64,000 bases of DNA, taken from positions 1,056,001 to 1,120,000 of the forward strand of contig JAQGDQ010000004.1 of assembly GCA_030141605.1 (NCBI GenBank), given 5' to 3'. Source of the stretch: Tubiluchus corallicola. Lineage: Eukaryota; Priapulida; Priapulimorpha; Priapulimorphida; Tubiluchidae. The notes beneath the pieces are model-generated. The model saw only the letters and a program-made list of their open reading frames with translations. It ran no database searches and had not been told where the DNA came from. The position numbers and the translations under genes were made by a program. Below are positions 48,401 through 61,000 of the stretch, piece by piece (within the stretch, counting starts at the first letter, position 1; the number at the start of each line of letters is the position of its first letter).

Positions 48401-51399
48401 TAGAGATACGTTGGTTGCCAATATTATTTTTATTAAATGATAAATAAAAGTTATTTTTCAAACAGAAATAAAAAAATGTTTGCCTCAAATAACAAAGTTT
48501 CTGGTTACATTGTGCGAAACTTCTTTTGCCTCTCCTGTAATCATTCAGTGCATCAGTATTTTATGTTTGACACAATCAGTACTCAAAATTGTTCCTGATT
48601 ACTTCCCAAATAATTATAAACATTACGTGGTTTTCTGAATGGTATTCTGGGCAAGTGTACCATTGGTATTGATGTGAAAATATTTAAAAATGTGAAATAA
48701 AGAATTAAATTTGACGCAGGAGGTACTGTACTAACATCGATTTGCAAAATCGAATTCTTTAGATTCTCTGACAATAGTGCTACCAACTGAATTTCATTCT
48801 TAAGATCATGTTTTTTAGTGAAACAGGCATTAAAGGTTATTTGTGCATGACTTAAAATATTACTTGGGTTGCATGTAACAGACTAACAGATTTTTTAGTA
48901 GTAAAGATGGAAACTTTACAAAAATAAAGTAGCCTAGCCTAACTGTATCTGTTAAAGCTATGTGATGTGCTCACAAGGGTGCACCTTACAATTGTGACAA
49001 AAAACATCTTAGTATTTCTGTTTTTCTGGCCACATGTAGTCATGGTGACACGCAATAACTTTTCTATTTTTTTCAATTTGTGACTGCAGTTTGTGTGGCT
49101 TACTAGCTGGACAACTTGAAAAGTGCAGTTTCTATGAAGAAAAGAGGCAGACGGACTACACACTGAAACCTCTTCCACTGGAGGGTAAGGTTCAGCAACC
49201 AAAAGTGTTTTTAGCACATTATTTCACTATTGAAAATTTATTTTGATGTTGCCAAGATTTCATAGTTTTGTACATCTAGAAACTGTCAGTATTTATTGAA
49301 ACAACTATAGCTGTAACAGGCTGTTCATAAAGGTCTAAAATTTTAAGTTACTGCCAAAAGTCTACATTATAAACTTATACGTATTACTTTTGATGCAAAG
49401 GTGTAGCTGTGGTGCCTTGCAAGTTTTCTTGTCAATTAAACTTGAGTTTTTCTGAAATTTTAACGTTAGAACGTGATAAAAATGTGCAAAAGTTGAACTA
49501 ATTGTATGTGACTTGATTCACAAACAGGTATTTGTTAATTTGCACTTGTGAAATTAGAACTTAGATCTTACAGAAGGAACAAGGCTTGGACAGGTGTGTT
49601 TGGATACCATGCTACTCTGATAATGTATTCTATAACCAATTGCTATATTGTAGGTTTATTGACTAGTCTGAGTTTTGAAGAGTCAACTCGCCATTTGCTG
49701 GCATCATTCCGTCCGTCTAGCAAATATGCAAATGTGAGACACGTGGTAAGCAACGAGATAAGTTTGTACAGTACTGCAAATCAGTGTAAGAGACCTAAAG
49801 TGTAGACACAGTACAAAACATATGTAACATGAAGTAAAAATTTATTTTACAGATCACAAATGCTCTTAATATATTTCAAAAAGAACTTGTGAAATAATTA
49901 TACAGTGCTGTCCAGTACTAATCGTAATACCTACCAACTTATTCCTTGTAAATGTACACTGATACTTTTTCAGTTTATGCATTATGCGTATTTGTTTGAT
50001 TGCCATATCATTCTTGAATATCATTAGTACTTGCTAATAGGGCAACAACTTTATATTGGATGAAAAATGTTCTTACTTGCTCCTTTGCTTGAACTGCTTT
50101 GTTTTTGTTTTCCTGGGTAATTCAGGTAGCAGAGCTGTGCAGCAACAATGTCAGCAATGATCCGATGGTGGTCGACAATTTTGTTTCCTGTAATCCAGTC
50201 CAAACGTTTCTTGGTGGTAATTCACAGAAACTACTTGCGAAATCTCATCTTGGATTTGCTCCACAGAATGACTCACTGTTGGTTTTTGCGGGAGATGAGA
50301 CTGCTCATTCTGTAAGTATTTAAAGCAGGTGTAGGCAACTGGCAGCCCATGGGCCAAATTCAGACCGCAAAGCATTTTCAGCTGCCAGTTTGAAGCCCTA
50401 TAGCAGGCTACATTCAAGCTGAGTTAATGGATCAGCATGCAGTTTAACGCAGTGTATTTTTTCTACAAGTTGCTTATAGCTGCAACAGATTACATCATTC
50501 AATAATATTGCTTTTATGGAAACTTGTTAGTAAGTAGGACTGCTGTAGGACTTGTAACCCAGTACACCTATGCCAGACATCTCATGAGTTTTAGTTGTAG
50601 AGACGTTACTGCTATGCAGTTACATTAGGTTTGACTACATATTTTATACTCCAGTAATTAGTGGTATTGTATAAGAAAAATGTATCTTCTTCCATTGAAA
50701 TATATGATTATTAGATTTCTTAAAAGAAAACTGCACCCAAAGTTAAACCATAACCAAAATGATCTAATGTTTAATATACTGAAAGGTAAAATATTATTTT
50801 TTCAAGTATGACTCATGTAAAGGAATTATTACCACAGAAGTTAAACGTTATGTTCACGCCATTAGCTTCTTGCTCTTACGTGCATCTTGCCATTCGCTAG
50901 TTAGGACACAGTTCCTGCATTTTGGCAATGCTTTACACAAAAATCAGGAGCTGTATCACTCAGTTCAGTTCTGACCTAGAACACATTTATGAAATCGCAT
51001 GTTGGTGCAGTAGTGAGCTTAGATAATTAATGTAGGCTGATTTATTTTGAGCACTGACCTTACACTGTTACTTTTATGCAAATGTCTTTCAAAGTTAAGC
51101 TTGTAGGATTTTACCACATTGCTTGCATTATAATTTGTCTGCATGCTGAAAATTGTAATGTCTGGATCCAAACTTTTAGGATTGACAAACATTGGATTTT
51201 GAAATAAGCTAAAAATTTCATTTTGATTAGCTGTGAATTTATGTTGCAGGCCCAGGTTTGGGACACATCCACTGGTCGCAGTTTTTGCAGTCTTCCCAGC
51301 TCATATCCTGTGGTAGATGTTTGTACAATAAATACAGACATTGCATCATATGTTACTGTACTCACCGAAAAAAAACTTACTGTGTATAAATGGCAGTAA
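42119..51399 (+). CDS. RFWD3: RFWD3 E3 ubiquitin ligase, 12 coding exons
   Basis: RFWD3 is a RING-type ubiquitin ligase that acts on RPA and RAD51 at stalled replication forks and in interstrand crosslink repair. Twelve exons (42119-42409, 44321-44536, 44814-44899, 44995-45097, 45507-45685, 46450-46672, 47426-47589, 47867-48070, 49090-49184, 49654-49745, 50126-50311, 51250-51399) join without a frame break into 662 residues; human RFWD3 is, as I recall, 774. The order is: basic Arg-rich N-terminus, acidic Ser-rich linker, RING (C171 to C214), coiled coil (about 235-300), then a WD40-type beta-propeller to the end (YKWQ). Matches to the human protein as I recall it include CGHLFG, CPQCN and [13 protein letters not shown]. 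The start is the first ATG after an acceptor at 42106; an N-terminal extension from an upstream exon is possible. Confidence 0.95.
42410..44320 (+). other. RFWD3 intron 1
   Basis: Contains a perfect 16-bp palindrome (ccaggtttaaacctgg, 42580-42595). No gene recognised. Confidence 0.5.
44321..44536 (+). CDS. RFWD3: RFWD3 exon 2
   Basis: 72 codons, phase 0 both sides. His/Gln/Glu-rich linker ending [14 protein letters not shown]. Confidence 0.85.
44814..44899 (+). CDS. RFWD3: RFWD3 exon 3 (RING, first half)
   Basis: Encodes [16 protein letters not shown] through CGHLFGK, ending in phase 2 at aaaag/gtaagc. Confidence 0.95.
44995..45097 (+). CDS. RFWD3: RFWD3 exon 4 (RING, second half)
   Basis: Completes the RING with [17 protein letters not shown] and [14 protein letters not shown]. 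Phase 0 at its end. Confidence 0.95.
45507..45685 (+). CDS. RFWD3: RFWD3 exon 5 (coiled coil)
   Basis: Begins [18 protein letters not shown] and continues as a heptad-like helix to ELDYL. It ends in phase 2. Confidence 0.93.
45686..46449 (+). other. RFWD3 intron 5
   Basis: AT-rich; nothing recognised. Confidence 0.5.
46450..46672 (+). CDS. RFWD3: RFWD3 exon 6 (start of propeller)
   Basis: A Gln-rich linker then [19 protein letters not shown] and FPGCGIKK, the first propeller strands. Phase 0 at its end. Confidence 0.93.
46673..47425 (+). other. RFWD3 intron 6
   Basis: AT-rich; nothing recognised. Confidence 0.5.
47426..47589 (+). CDS. RFWD3: RFWD3 exon 7
   Basis: WD40 repeat with [11 protein letters not shown] and [16 protein letters not shown]. 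Ends in phase 2. Confidence 0.95.
47867..48070 (+). CDS. RFWD3: RFWD3 exon 8
   Basis: Encodes [20 protein letters not shown] and [16 protein letters not shown]. Ends aattcag/gtgcta in phase 2. Confidence 0.93.
48071..49089 (+). other. RFWD3 intron 8
   Basis: AT-rich; no repeat border recognised. Confidence 0.5.
49090..49184 (+). CDS. RFWD3: RFWD3 exon 9
   Basis: Encodes [18 protein letters not shown] to PLPLE. Ends in phase 1 at gagg/gtaagg. Confidence 0.9.
49654..49745 (+). CDS. RFWD3: RFWD3 exon 10
   Basis: Encodes [20 protein letters not shown] and ends VRHV/gtaagc in phase 0. Confidence 0.9.
50126..50311 (+). CDS. RFWD3: RFWD3 exon 11
   Basis: 62 codons. Encodes [17 protein letters not shown] and [11 protein letters not shown], phase 0 at both ends. 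Confidence 0.93.
50326..50420 (+). repeat. hAT-type terminal fragment just after a splice donor
   Basis: The sequence caggtgtaggcaactggcag followed by cccatgggcc resembles a widespread class of hAT ends (short CAG-GTG terminus, then gcaac and a cccgcgggcc-like palindrome). It begins 14 bases after the exon 11/intron boundary. The other end is not located. Confidence 0.4.
50715..51025 (+). repeat. Dispersed repeat, copy B
   Basis: Pairs with the copy at 31550-31860 in LIX1 intron 4. It may be the interior of the hAT-like element that begins at 50326. Confidence 0.5.
51250..51399 (+). CDS. RFWD3: RFWD3 last exon
   Basis: Encodes [17 protein letters not shown] to LTVYKWQ and TAA at 51397-51399. 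The first AATAAA after it that I see is at 51869-51874. Confidence 0.95.
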   Translation, partial: AQVWDTSTGRSFCSLPSSYPVVDVCTINTDIASYVTVLTEKKLTVYKWQ

Positions 51400-51599
51400 A
51401 ACAGTTTACTTTAAATTAATTATGTATACAAAGTGCTAGCAATGTTTGATTAACCCTCCACATAGTACTATATATGTTCTGTATAGGTATTTTCATATAT
51501 TTGTTTATTTTTTATTGTTTACTGTTAAATTCGTAGATGTGCTTGTAATCGTGCATGTGAACATTGTTTGGTACTTTCACACAAATACATTCTAATTTA

Positions 51600-51781
51600 C
51601 AGTCAAACCTCATTATAATAATCCTCTTTATACGCCTCATTTAACGCCTAAACTTTTGGCAAAACGAAATGTCTGTATTTGCGTAGATATTTACGTATTA
51701 ATGCAATTCATTACAATGCCAAACTCGCTTAATGCCATCTTTTTGCTGTACGAAAGTAGGCGGTATAAAGAGGTTCGACTG
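51600..51781. mobile_element. pogo/Tc1-like MITE (182 bp)
   Basis: The left end cagtcaaacctcattataat and the right end, read inward, cagtcgaacctctttatacc are imperfect inverted repeats. A TA precedes the left end (51598-51599); it has been lost on the right. It lies 0.2 kb past the RFWD3 stop. Confidence 0.65.
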
Positions 51782-54057
51782 AAAATATTATTGCTCTGAT
51801 AATTTTCGAATACATTATCATGTCGAAAAGTATACATAGCTTTTATTTTGAAATCAGTAAATAAGCAAAATAAAAATACCATTTACAGGATTAGCTAATC
51901 TGTTTCATTTGTTGTATTATCCTGTTTTCCCATAATACTAGCCTATGAGTTTGTCTCATCATGTAGTTTTCAAAATCTTAGTGCATTTGTTAAATTAGTA
52001 AACTTGTTTTCACAGGAAATGCTGTAAAACACACATACTCGTTTTTTTAAATCATTTTTCAAAAAAGAAAGATAATTTGTGATTTTTTTATATTATGTTT
52101 AAATTGTCAATACATTACATACACTATGCATTAGATCTAATGATGTTAAAATAGCGTTATTCATAATAGTATTACATATATTGCATATCGAGTTTTGATT
52201 TGATTACAAAATCGATTTGGTACCTTTTTATGTACTTGGCAAAAAAAGAAAGGAAAGAAAATTGATGTTTTGTGTTGCATTTTTACCACTAAATCCTACT
52301 CAGAAGTTGCAGTGGCTATTTATTCTATGTACAAAACTATATCAAACTCAAGCCAAAAATAAATTACCATAGCTTAGTATGCTTTTATTTTCCTGTAAGT
52401 ACTGTACTACTTTGCTCAACTTTGGCATATTAGCATTTACATATACATAATTTTGTAGGTGACACCATGATTGAAAAGCTACAAAATAGCACCTTAATCT
52501 GATGTCGATCCCTGTTAAGAGCACCTATTAATCAATCACAGGCAAGGTAATACTGTATTAGCACATTTATTTAAAAAAAGACCATGATAAAATTATACGC
52601 TAGCATTCTTTGGCAAAAGTTATTATGAACTGGAATGGCAGACAATACATGTATCTAAAATATATATCTCTTTTTTCAAAGGTACCCGTTATATCATTCA
52701 AAATATGCAATAATCATATATTAAGACGTGTTCGCATATCATTAAAATGTACATATGAAGTCATTATATAAATCAACAACTAAACAATTCTTAACAATGA
52801 CTACTAGAAATAGTTAACATCCACTTAACCATTAATTACACTATCTGTGTACAAGGAGACAAAAAAATTTAATAAGCACGCTTCAAAATTTTCACTGTGC
52901 TAAAAAAGAAAACCTGTCACTAACTTCAACTTTTAAGACAAACATTTAAGCAAATAAAATCACAAAAATTATCTAAAAGATCTGAATATTATTAAAGCAA
53001 AATCTGTAAGGAACTGTCAAATAATTACACTATAACTAATAGTTTATCACGTAAATACTGTAAGACTATATTTTCATTGATGTTTCGAAGCATCAGTCTC
53101 CATATTCATAATACATGCACCACCACTAAATTTTTGTGAAGCAATATTTTTGCAATGCACTATTCCACTCAAATTATGCAGGTTCAACATTGATAAAAAT
53201 CGATCCTTCATTTCGTAATGATTAAATATATGAGTTGCTGTTTAGTGGGGTTGCAATGCACTAACGCACATAGCCAGGCATCATGTTAATAATATTGTCT
53301 GTATAAAAGAACCTACATTTGCCAGCACTGTTATTACTAGTGTCAGGACCTCCTCTCAAAATTTGTGAACATTTCCAGCATACATTATTATTATGTTTTA
53401 CAGTATTTCCATATAAAAACAAAACTAACATGTACAACCTGTGTACTTTCATTTACATGATACTTAACGACAATCTGTTTTACATTAAATTAACTTTCTT
53501 GTTATCTCTGTTCTTCAAGAAAGACTGTGTTCATTTAAATCATTTCAAATCTATGGAATTAATTTTACAAATATTAGTAATAACTGTAAGCATTTTAACA
53601 ATGCCCCACTTTTGCAACACTAAACATTCGCTGCCTCTCACTTAACAATAAATGTTGCATTTTAAATATTATTTCTGATCTTGCTTAGAAGCACCAAATG
53701 CTTTAATAAAATTTTAAACTTGAAAAATGCAACTGCATTACATTGACAACTAATTTCAAAGAGTTTGCCCCGTGGAAGACAAAATTTGTTTGAGGCAGCG
53801 GTCAACCCAAAAAAGCAGTGAAAAGGGTTTGAAGTGAAAGTAAATATCACTAAAAATGATTACTATCATGTTTAACGAAAATGACGTATACACTATATAT
53901 GCACCTAGCTGTAATGATTTTTTTAAAAAGAAGTCTTTAGTAACAAATTTTAATTTTCTTTGAAAGTGTGGCTTCGTTTCCAGACAATTCACTTAACATC
54001 ACATTTTGTTGGAATACACTATGTTGTTAAACAAGAATTTACTGTGATTAAAATATT
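51782..54057. other. Convergent intergenic stretch
   Basis: AT-rich sequence between the 3' ends of RFWD3 and SLC37A4. No gene recognised. Confidence 0.45.
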
Positions 54058-54457
54058 ATGTGCTGTTGCTGCTGCATACTCACACAAGCATAGAAGTAAA
54101 AGACACATCAACATTTTAAATGTCATGTGCTGTTACTGCTGTATACTCACACAAGCATAGAAGTAAAAGATACAGCAACATTTTAAATGTCATGTGCTGT
54201 TACTGCTGTATACTCACACAAGCATAGAAGTAAAAGATACAGCAACATTTTAAATGTCATGTGCTGTTACTGCTGTATACTCACACAAGCATAGAAGTAA
54301 AAGACACACCAACATTTTAAATGTCATGTGCTGTTACTGCTGTATACTCACACAAGCATAGAAGTAAAAGATACAGCAACATTTTAAATGTCATGTGCTG
54401 TTACTGCTGTATACTCACACAAGCATAGAAGTAAAAGGTACAGCAAAATTTAAAGTC
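54058..54457. repeat. 67-bp minisatellite, six copies
   Basis: The word atgtgctgtt recurs at 54058, 54125, 54192, 54259, 54326 and 54393, exactly 67 bases apart. Units 2-5 are nearly identical; the first unit and the end of the last have diverged. Each unit includes tactcacacaagcatagaag. Confidence 0.95.
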
Positions 54458-54554
54458 CATTTATACTACGACTGTCCTTTTAAATGCCTACTAACATTAG
54501 AAATACAAGTTTACAACCGCTATAAAAATGTAAAATAGTACAATTATTATGTAT

Positions 54555-54560
54555 TTTATT
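54555..54560 (-). terminator. Candidate SLC37A4 polyadenylation signal
   Basis: AATAAA on the minus strand, about 270 bases after the SLC37A4 stop codon and before the minisatellite. Confidence 0.45.
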
Positions 54561-54831
54561 AACTTCTGTAAATTAGAGGCAAATACACTGCATATGTTGG
54601 TAGCAACATCTCCACTAAAAAACACTGATATCACAACACAACAAACTATTAACATCTGTCGAAGGTTCAAATACATATACAAGGAATATAATCAAGGATA
54701 TTATTCAAGTTATAAAAGTGAACTAGGCAACTAACTACACATGGTAATTAATAGAGAAACACCTATAGAGCTTATAGTGCAAAAATCCAAAGTTTTTCTG
54801 TGTGGTCCCACTTAGACTAGTACCAAATCAC

Positions 54832-55001
54832 TTATTGCTTCTTTTTGGCTATTGGCTGGACCATGACACTACTCATTCCTAAGGTAAGGAAAACAAGCAC
54901 AGCAAGACCAATATTCAAAACCTCCATCACAAGGAATGCTCCAGACCAATTATAGTACTTAGCTACGTAGGTCAGAGGAAGACCAGCACACATTGCACCA
55001 A
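54832..55001 (-). CDS. SLC37A4: SLC37A4 exon 9 (last)
   Basis: Starts in phase 1 (split Val). Encodes [18 protein letters not shown] through a last membrane helix (about [14 protein letters not shown]) to the C-terminal KKKQ, then TAA. Confidence 0.95.
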
Positions 55002-58000
55002 CTAAAATACACCAAAAATGTATCACTTTCAGACAAGTATTACACCACCAGTCTTAATTTTAATAATGATATGACATATTTTTTGAAAAAGAAAGGGCAC
55101 ATCATGATTTGCCAGCTAATTAACTAGCTATTGACAATTAAGTTGCAGTTTTCAATGGTTATTTGCGCTTCATTAATTTTTACCAACAATTATCATTAGT
55201 AAAAAAAGTACACTGTTTAGCATAATTACTGTAGTTGTTTCAATACAACCAATATTTAGGTATTTACGAAGTAATAAACAATAATAAATACATGTAGTTT
55301 TTACATACCATTCTCACTTTAGTGCACAAATTTTTGTTTAATTCTAATGCTTTTTTGTAAACAATAAATTATTATATTCATTTAAAAATAAAAATTGCTT
55401 ACCGTTAGCTGCTAAAGCAACAACAGCATGTGAGGTACCACTTAGATGTACTGGTGCACTCTCCGTAGCTACTACGCCAAATATACAAATAGCACCATAT
55501 AGGCAAAGGCCAAGACAGAAAGCAGCAACCGTTATTGCCACCTAAAAGAAATATAGTTTAATATTCATCACTTAAACAGAGTAATATGCATATTATCTAT
55601 TACCATTTGACAAGCTCATCAACAAAATGAAAAAGTCATCCTAAGTTTGAGTGTTAGTTTTCTAAATTCACTGGAAATCTCTGAATTTTATTATTTTTAT
55701 TGTTCTTTTGACTCATGACTACAATAAAACTGATATGTAATCATTAAACCAGGTTTATACAGTTTATAAAGTATTAACACAAGAATAACAAAACTATCAA
55801 AAAATACAGAAATAAAATTTTTAACTTGACATACCAGGTAGTCTTTTTTCAGAAGCAGTAACAAGAACTTAATCACAATTAGCAATTTTAAAGCATAGAC
55901 ATTTTAAATTAGCTTAAGTGATATCACGAAACATTGCAAATATTTGTGACAAACACAACCTTGTCACATCAAAACTTGCCCTAAGCAGCTCCATATTACA
56001 GTTAAGCGTGACTTTGATATAATCACACATTCTTGCCATAAAAACTGTATGCTATTTTGTATGGGCATGAATGGATACAGTTGCTTTACCAATGGCTACA
56101 AAGGTGCAAATACAAATGCTATGACTCCATTCAAATGTAATTAACATTTGTAGCTTACCTCTGATGATTGTTTGTTGACAAAGAAGACCAGGAAGTGGAA
56201 TAATCCGGCAGTAACAACAACAAAGGCAAGAATACCGATCATCCTGGGATTACTTTCTGATGAGCTTCCTGACTGCTTCTAAAAATGGAAAGAACATTAT
56301 CAGGAAAAAATATTTGGTTTTAAAAGTATTCACTCCATATAGAAGTGTTTGACACTGTAAACATGACAAGCAGGATTAATTGTCAAGCTTTGCATTAGAA
56401 CAAAAGTGCATCAGATAAATGTGAACTAGCAAAGATAACTCCATCCATGAGAGCGTTTAGAAGTATTTCTTCATTGGTGCAATGTACTTCATTTACAACT
56501 ATAAATATTGCCAATATTGCAAAAATTATCCATCATTCAAACAGTCCCTAATTCCCTGTAGCCACAGTAGGTTTTGACAGTTTAGCCACACTCATACTCC
56601 ATGATGCCTTCGGAGTTTCCGGATTTTCAATAATAATATGATTTAAGCCTTGACATGGGCACAGTAAAAGGCATACAGTCATGTCAAGGCATCAGTCAGA
56701 TTATTTTAGTGAAATTACCGAAACGATAATTAATGACAAATTTGTCTGGTAAGTTACAAGAGGAAACAGTTCTTAACTTACAGACAGTGTTATAGTTACT
56801 AATTAAGATGAAAAGAATGACTAGCAAAAGCTTAAAAATGGGTACAGATTGAAACTACATCTGTCATATGTACAATGATACATTTTATAACAATTTTAAC
56901 TACTCGTAAGCAACTAATATACCGAGACTTGCCGACTTTCACACATTAGGCATGTGTCATATGCATTTTAAGTCCTTCACATGTATCAAATTCTCACGCA
57001 TTCTGCAATTTCACATGTTTGTAAATCACCTGGCTTGCTTTGCCATCACTACCAACCAGAACACAAGTTAGTTGTACTACTCTCAATAATACAGTACTGC
57101 TCATGAGTCTCACAAAGTATATTATCCTAAAGGTACACTACAATTAATGAAAATTAAGCACTTCTGGGTGCTATTGAGCATTTTTCATGTCTATAAAAGA
57201 ACATATATATATTGTATATAAAGCAAATGAACTGCAATAACAATATAGGAAGATTTGATTAGCAGTACACAAAAATTACTTCAATTTGTTTTAAATTTTT
57301 TGCACCAATTTTTTGATAATTTGATTTTGATACCACAAAAATTTCTGGGGCATAATTTGTCCTCTCGACCCTTGCCGGGGGTGAGATGATCCCCACCCCA
57401 CACCTTGAGTGTTTGACAAACATTTTTACATCAAATGGTTGGTTGGATATGTATGCTTTACCTCTGAGCAATACAGAGCAAACTGAAAATACTTTTTATA
57501 GTAAATTTATACCATATGCCTTGCCTAATAATCAATAATTTCATTACCATTTTTCCTGAGTATGAACTTGGGTCTTAGAAAAAATTCGGTTATTCAGTCA
57601 CTCATTCAATCTGTCTGTCACACTTTTTTCAACTTTTTAACTCCAAATGAGTTGAAATTTAGTGTGATGATTGGATAGGACATCCATGGTTCAAGGCAAA
57701 AATCTGTCACAATTTGTTAATTAGCCAATTATTTAGAGCTGTTTGATTAATCAATGTTAAAGTGATTCTATTCCAAAGGTATTTATCCAAGTGAACTGAA
57801 ATTTGCAATGATAAATGGATAAAATACCCTTGGTTAAAAACAAAGAAATTGGTAACAATTTAATAATTAGTTAATTAATTACACTGTTTAGTTAATTAAC
57901 TTTAATTGGGCCTAAATTGCAAGGCCTAAATTGCTGTTTGATTAATTAATGTTAAAGTGATCCTATTCCAAAGGTATTTATCCAAGTGAACTGAAATTTA

Positions 58001-61000
58001 CAATGATGAATGGATAAAATACCCTTGGTTAAAAACAAAGAAATTGGTAACAATTTAATAATTAGTTAATTAATTACACTGTTTAATTAATTAATTTTAA
58101 TTGGGCCTAAGTTGCAAGCTCCCATGATCAAGTCAACTTGACATTTGCAAGCTGATTTGCTACTTAGTTCAAAACACAACAGTTGAGCAATTTGTTAATT
58201 AGCTAATTAATCAGGCCTGTTTAATTAATTAATTATTTTTAAATTGATATCAACTGCATGTTCCAAAGCCAGTTTTGGTACATTTTAGTCTGTATTTATC
58301 CGTGCAAATGTCGACACTCAGATAGTTTTCATTTTAATAAATTATGACACCTGGATTTTAATAGATTTTAATATGATTAATTTCAAAATAAATTATTGCC
58401 TTTTTAGTGTAGTGTAATTTAAGCTTCAGGCTAAATATTTTAATAAACTTGCGATCATTAATTAAAACCTGAAATAATAGCAGAAGTTGGGGCTATGTTT
58501 AAGTAAAAATCTGCTTATTATATATTCCAAAAAGGCAACATAAAGCAACTAAAATAAAAAAGAAGCATACAAACAGCTCTTCTTAGCATCCTCCTTGATT
58601 TCCAAAATTCTTCCACACTTAAAAGAACGACACATTTTTTAAAAGTAATAATAGTAATAATAATTTGTTGTAACATACCTTTCGTCTAATGAGCCAGTCC
58701 GTGATGAATCCTGCCAGGAAACTTCCAACCACTCCTCCGGTTTCAACGCTACTGATAAAACCACTTCCTACGTAATTAAACAAAAACAGTAAATATGTAA
58801 TTTAAATAAGGACAAATATTTAACATTGGTTTGTAACGTATTTAACTAAAGTACATGCAGTTAGAATAATTTCACTTAAAGTAGAAATACAGCTAAAACA
58901 GTATTGAGTGCTTATTATGTGTGAACAGAAATATTTTTCAGGCTGCTGAAAAACAAAAGCCATGTTCCGAATGACATCATGTTTAATGACAGTTCAGTTA
59001 ACAATAACACAAGTCAAGTTATAATTTAGTGTTGCACAGCATATACCAAAAAAAAGAAAAAATAAGCAGTGTAATTATTATATAAAAGCATAATAGTATT
59101 TTTTTGTTTTATGTACATCGTTATATAATACTATAACATCTTATTGGGCAGTGTTTACAACAAATGTGCTACCAACTACAAACATAATTACAGAACTAAT
59201 AGAAATAATGAAAATGACAATACACATAAATGAGAAAAATAATTGCATGAAATATATATTAATCGATCCGTAAATAGGTATTACAAAAATACAACACAGT
59301 AAAGTTCGAACAGTGGTTTTCTTAATTTGATGTAGCAGTGCAATCATTTGAAATGTTTTGTTAAATAACCAGTATACCACTAAATGTGAAAACTCTCGTT
59401 GAAAAATTGACAGAAGTAAAAATCGAAGAACAAAACTACTCGTACCCTGATACTGGCTACCACCTAGTTCTTGTATGATAAAGAGTTGTCCCCAGTCACA
59501 AGCTGCAGTTTTAGAGGCAAAAACAATAAGATATCCAATGCTAAGTAACCAGAGAAATGGGCTCTTGATTAAGTCTTTCCATGTAGAATCCGATGCCCTT
59601 TTGTCTGAAAAAATGAGTGACTCAAAGTATTAATTACAAATGTATTATTCCATCCAATCTCTATTCCTGCACTTATCTCTAGTTTTTAAAAATAATGAAT
59701 TTGTAACACCTTCTGGACAATTAACTAAAGAGGATGTCCAAGTTGTTTGTTTGTTTACATTAATTAAAGTTTTAATTAATTAAATATTTAAAAAAATTAA
59801 ATGAATAGATTACGAAATGAGTTTATTAACTCAAATTAATTTTATATGATTTGTGGCAGTTCATTAAAGTAAGCTAGAAGAGCCACATGTATGTGCGGCA
59901 TGTGTCATAACTTTGTATGAAAGAAAAAGCAGCAGAGTATTTACTCCAGACTAGAATGCACCACTTGTTGTACCATTTGTTTGGTGTAACTGAAAAAAGT
60001 AGCTTGTCATGGCCAAAGAACAGGCTTTAATTTAGAAGTGTCTAAAAGATTGTCTTGGTTCACTCACATAGTAAATATTTTTGATTCAGTGATTCCGTTA
60101 AAGGCTTCTTGAATCTATTGTGGAGTTTATAATTGCAAACATTATAAACTAATATTGTTTATTAACTCATAAAAACTGATTAATAACCATATATTCAGTA
60201 ACCTGTACTGAGCAAAAGCAAGTTAAGAAAATCTGTTTGTTTAATTTATTACCATTGTCTTTTCCAGATTTTGATTTTTTCCCTTCATCATCAACAATAT
60301 TTTCCAAACCAACATCAGATGGTCTATTAACAAGAGTGACTAGACAGACAACAGCTAGTCCCAAAGAAAACATGCCTAAGAAATAAGTTAATTATATTTA
60401 GTACATAAAAATATAGAGAAAAAATATATAAACAAACAAAAAACATTAAATGTTGCAGTGTTACCAATCAACCTAGATCATTTGCACACGAGTTTTTAGG
60501 CTTTTAGCTTTTCTAAATTGTGCAATATGATACACAACACAATATTGCCATGAAGTCATGATGACAACATGAAAGAAGCTCTACAATCAAGCTCCTATTC
60601 ATTTTTGTATAACGTTTGACCTTACATATGGTGCAGCAGAGAGAGACACATAACTGCAGATACACATTGAGAAACCAAGTGTGTTTGTGAACAATTCAAT
60701 GTCGGTAGTACTTTTTTGTCTTTAGGTTTTGATTCAGATTTGGCAAAAAGCTATCAAAGCTATATCAGTGCTACTTTTAGAAAATATACTAATACTAAAA
60801 GTTATCTAAATCGTCTAATGAAAAAATGAAACAGCAATAATAAACTTGCTCGAAAAGGAAGCTTGTGACAATAACATTAGGAGCAAGACAATTATTATGC
60901 AATTGTATTAAAAGCTCGTACCGGGGATAATTAAACTAGTTTTCCAGCCATAATGGACAATGATGTAAGCAGCTACCAAAGGTGCGATACTACCAGACAT

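Noticed and set aside
51111-51365. Minus-strand frame over the last RFWD3 exon
   Set aside because: Shadow of the conserved plus-strand coding exon.
53960-54160. Open frame running into the minisatellite
   Set aside because: The 67-base period is not a multiple of three and the frame ends after the first unit; not protein-like.
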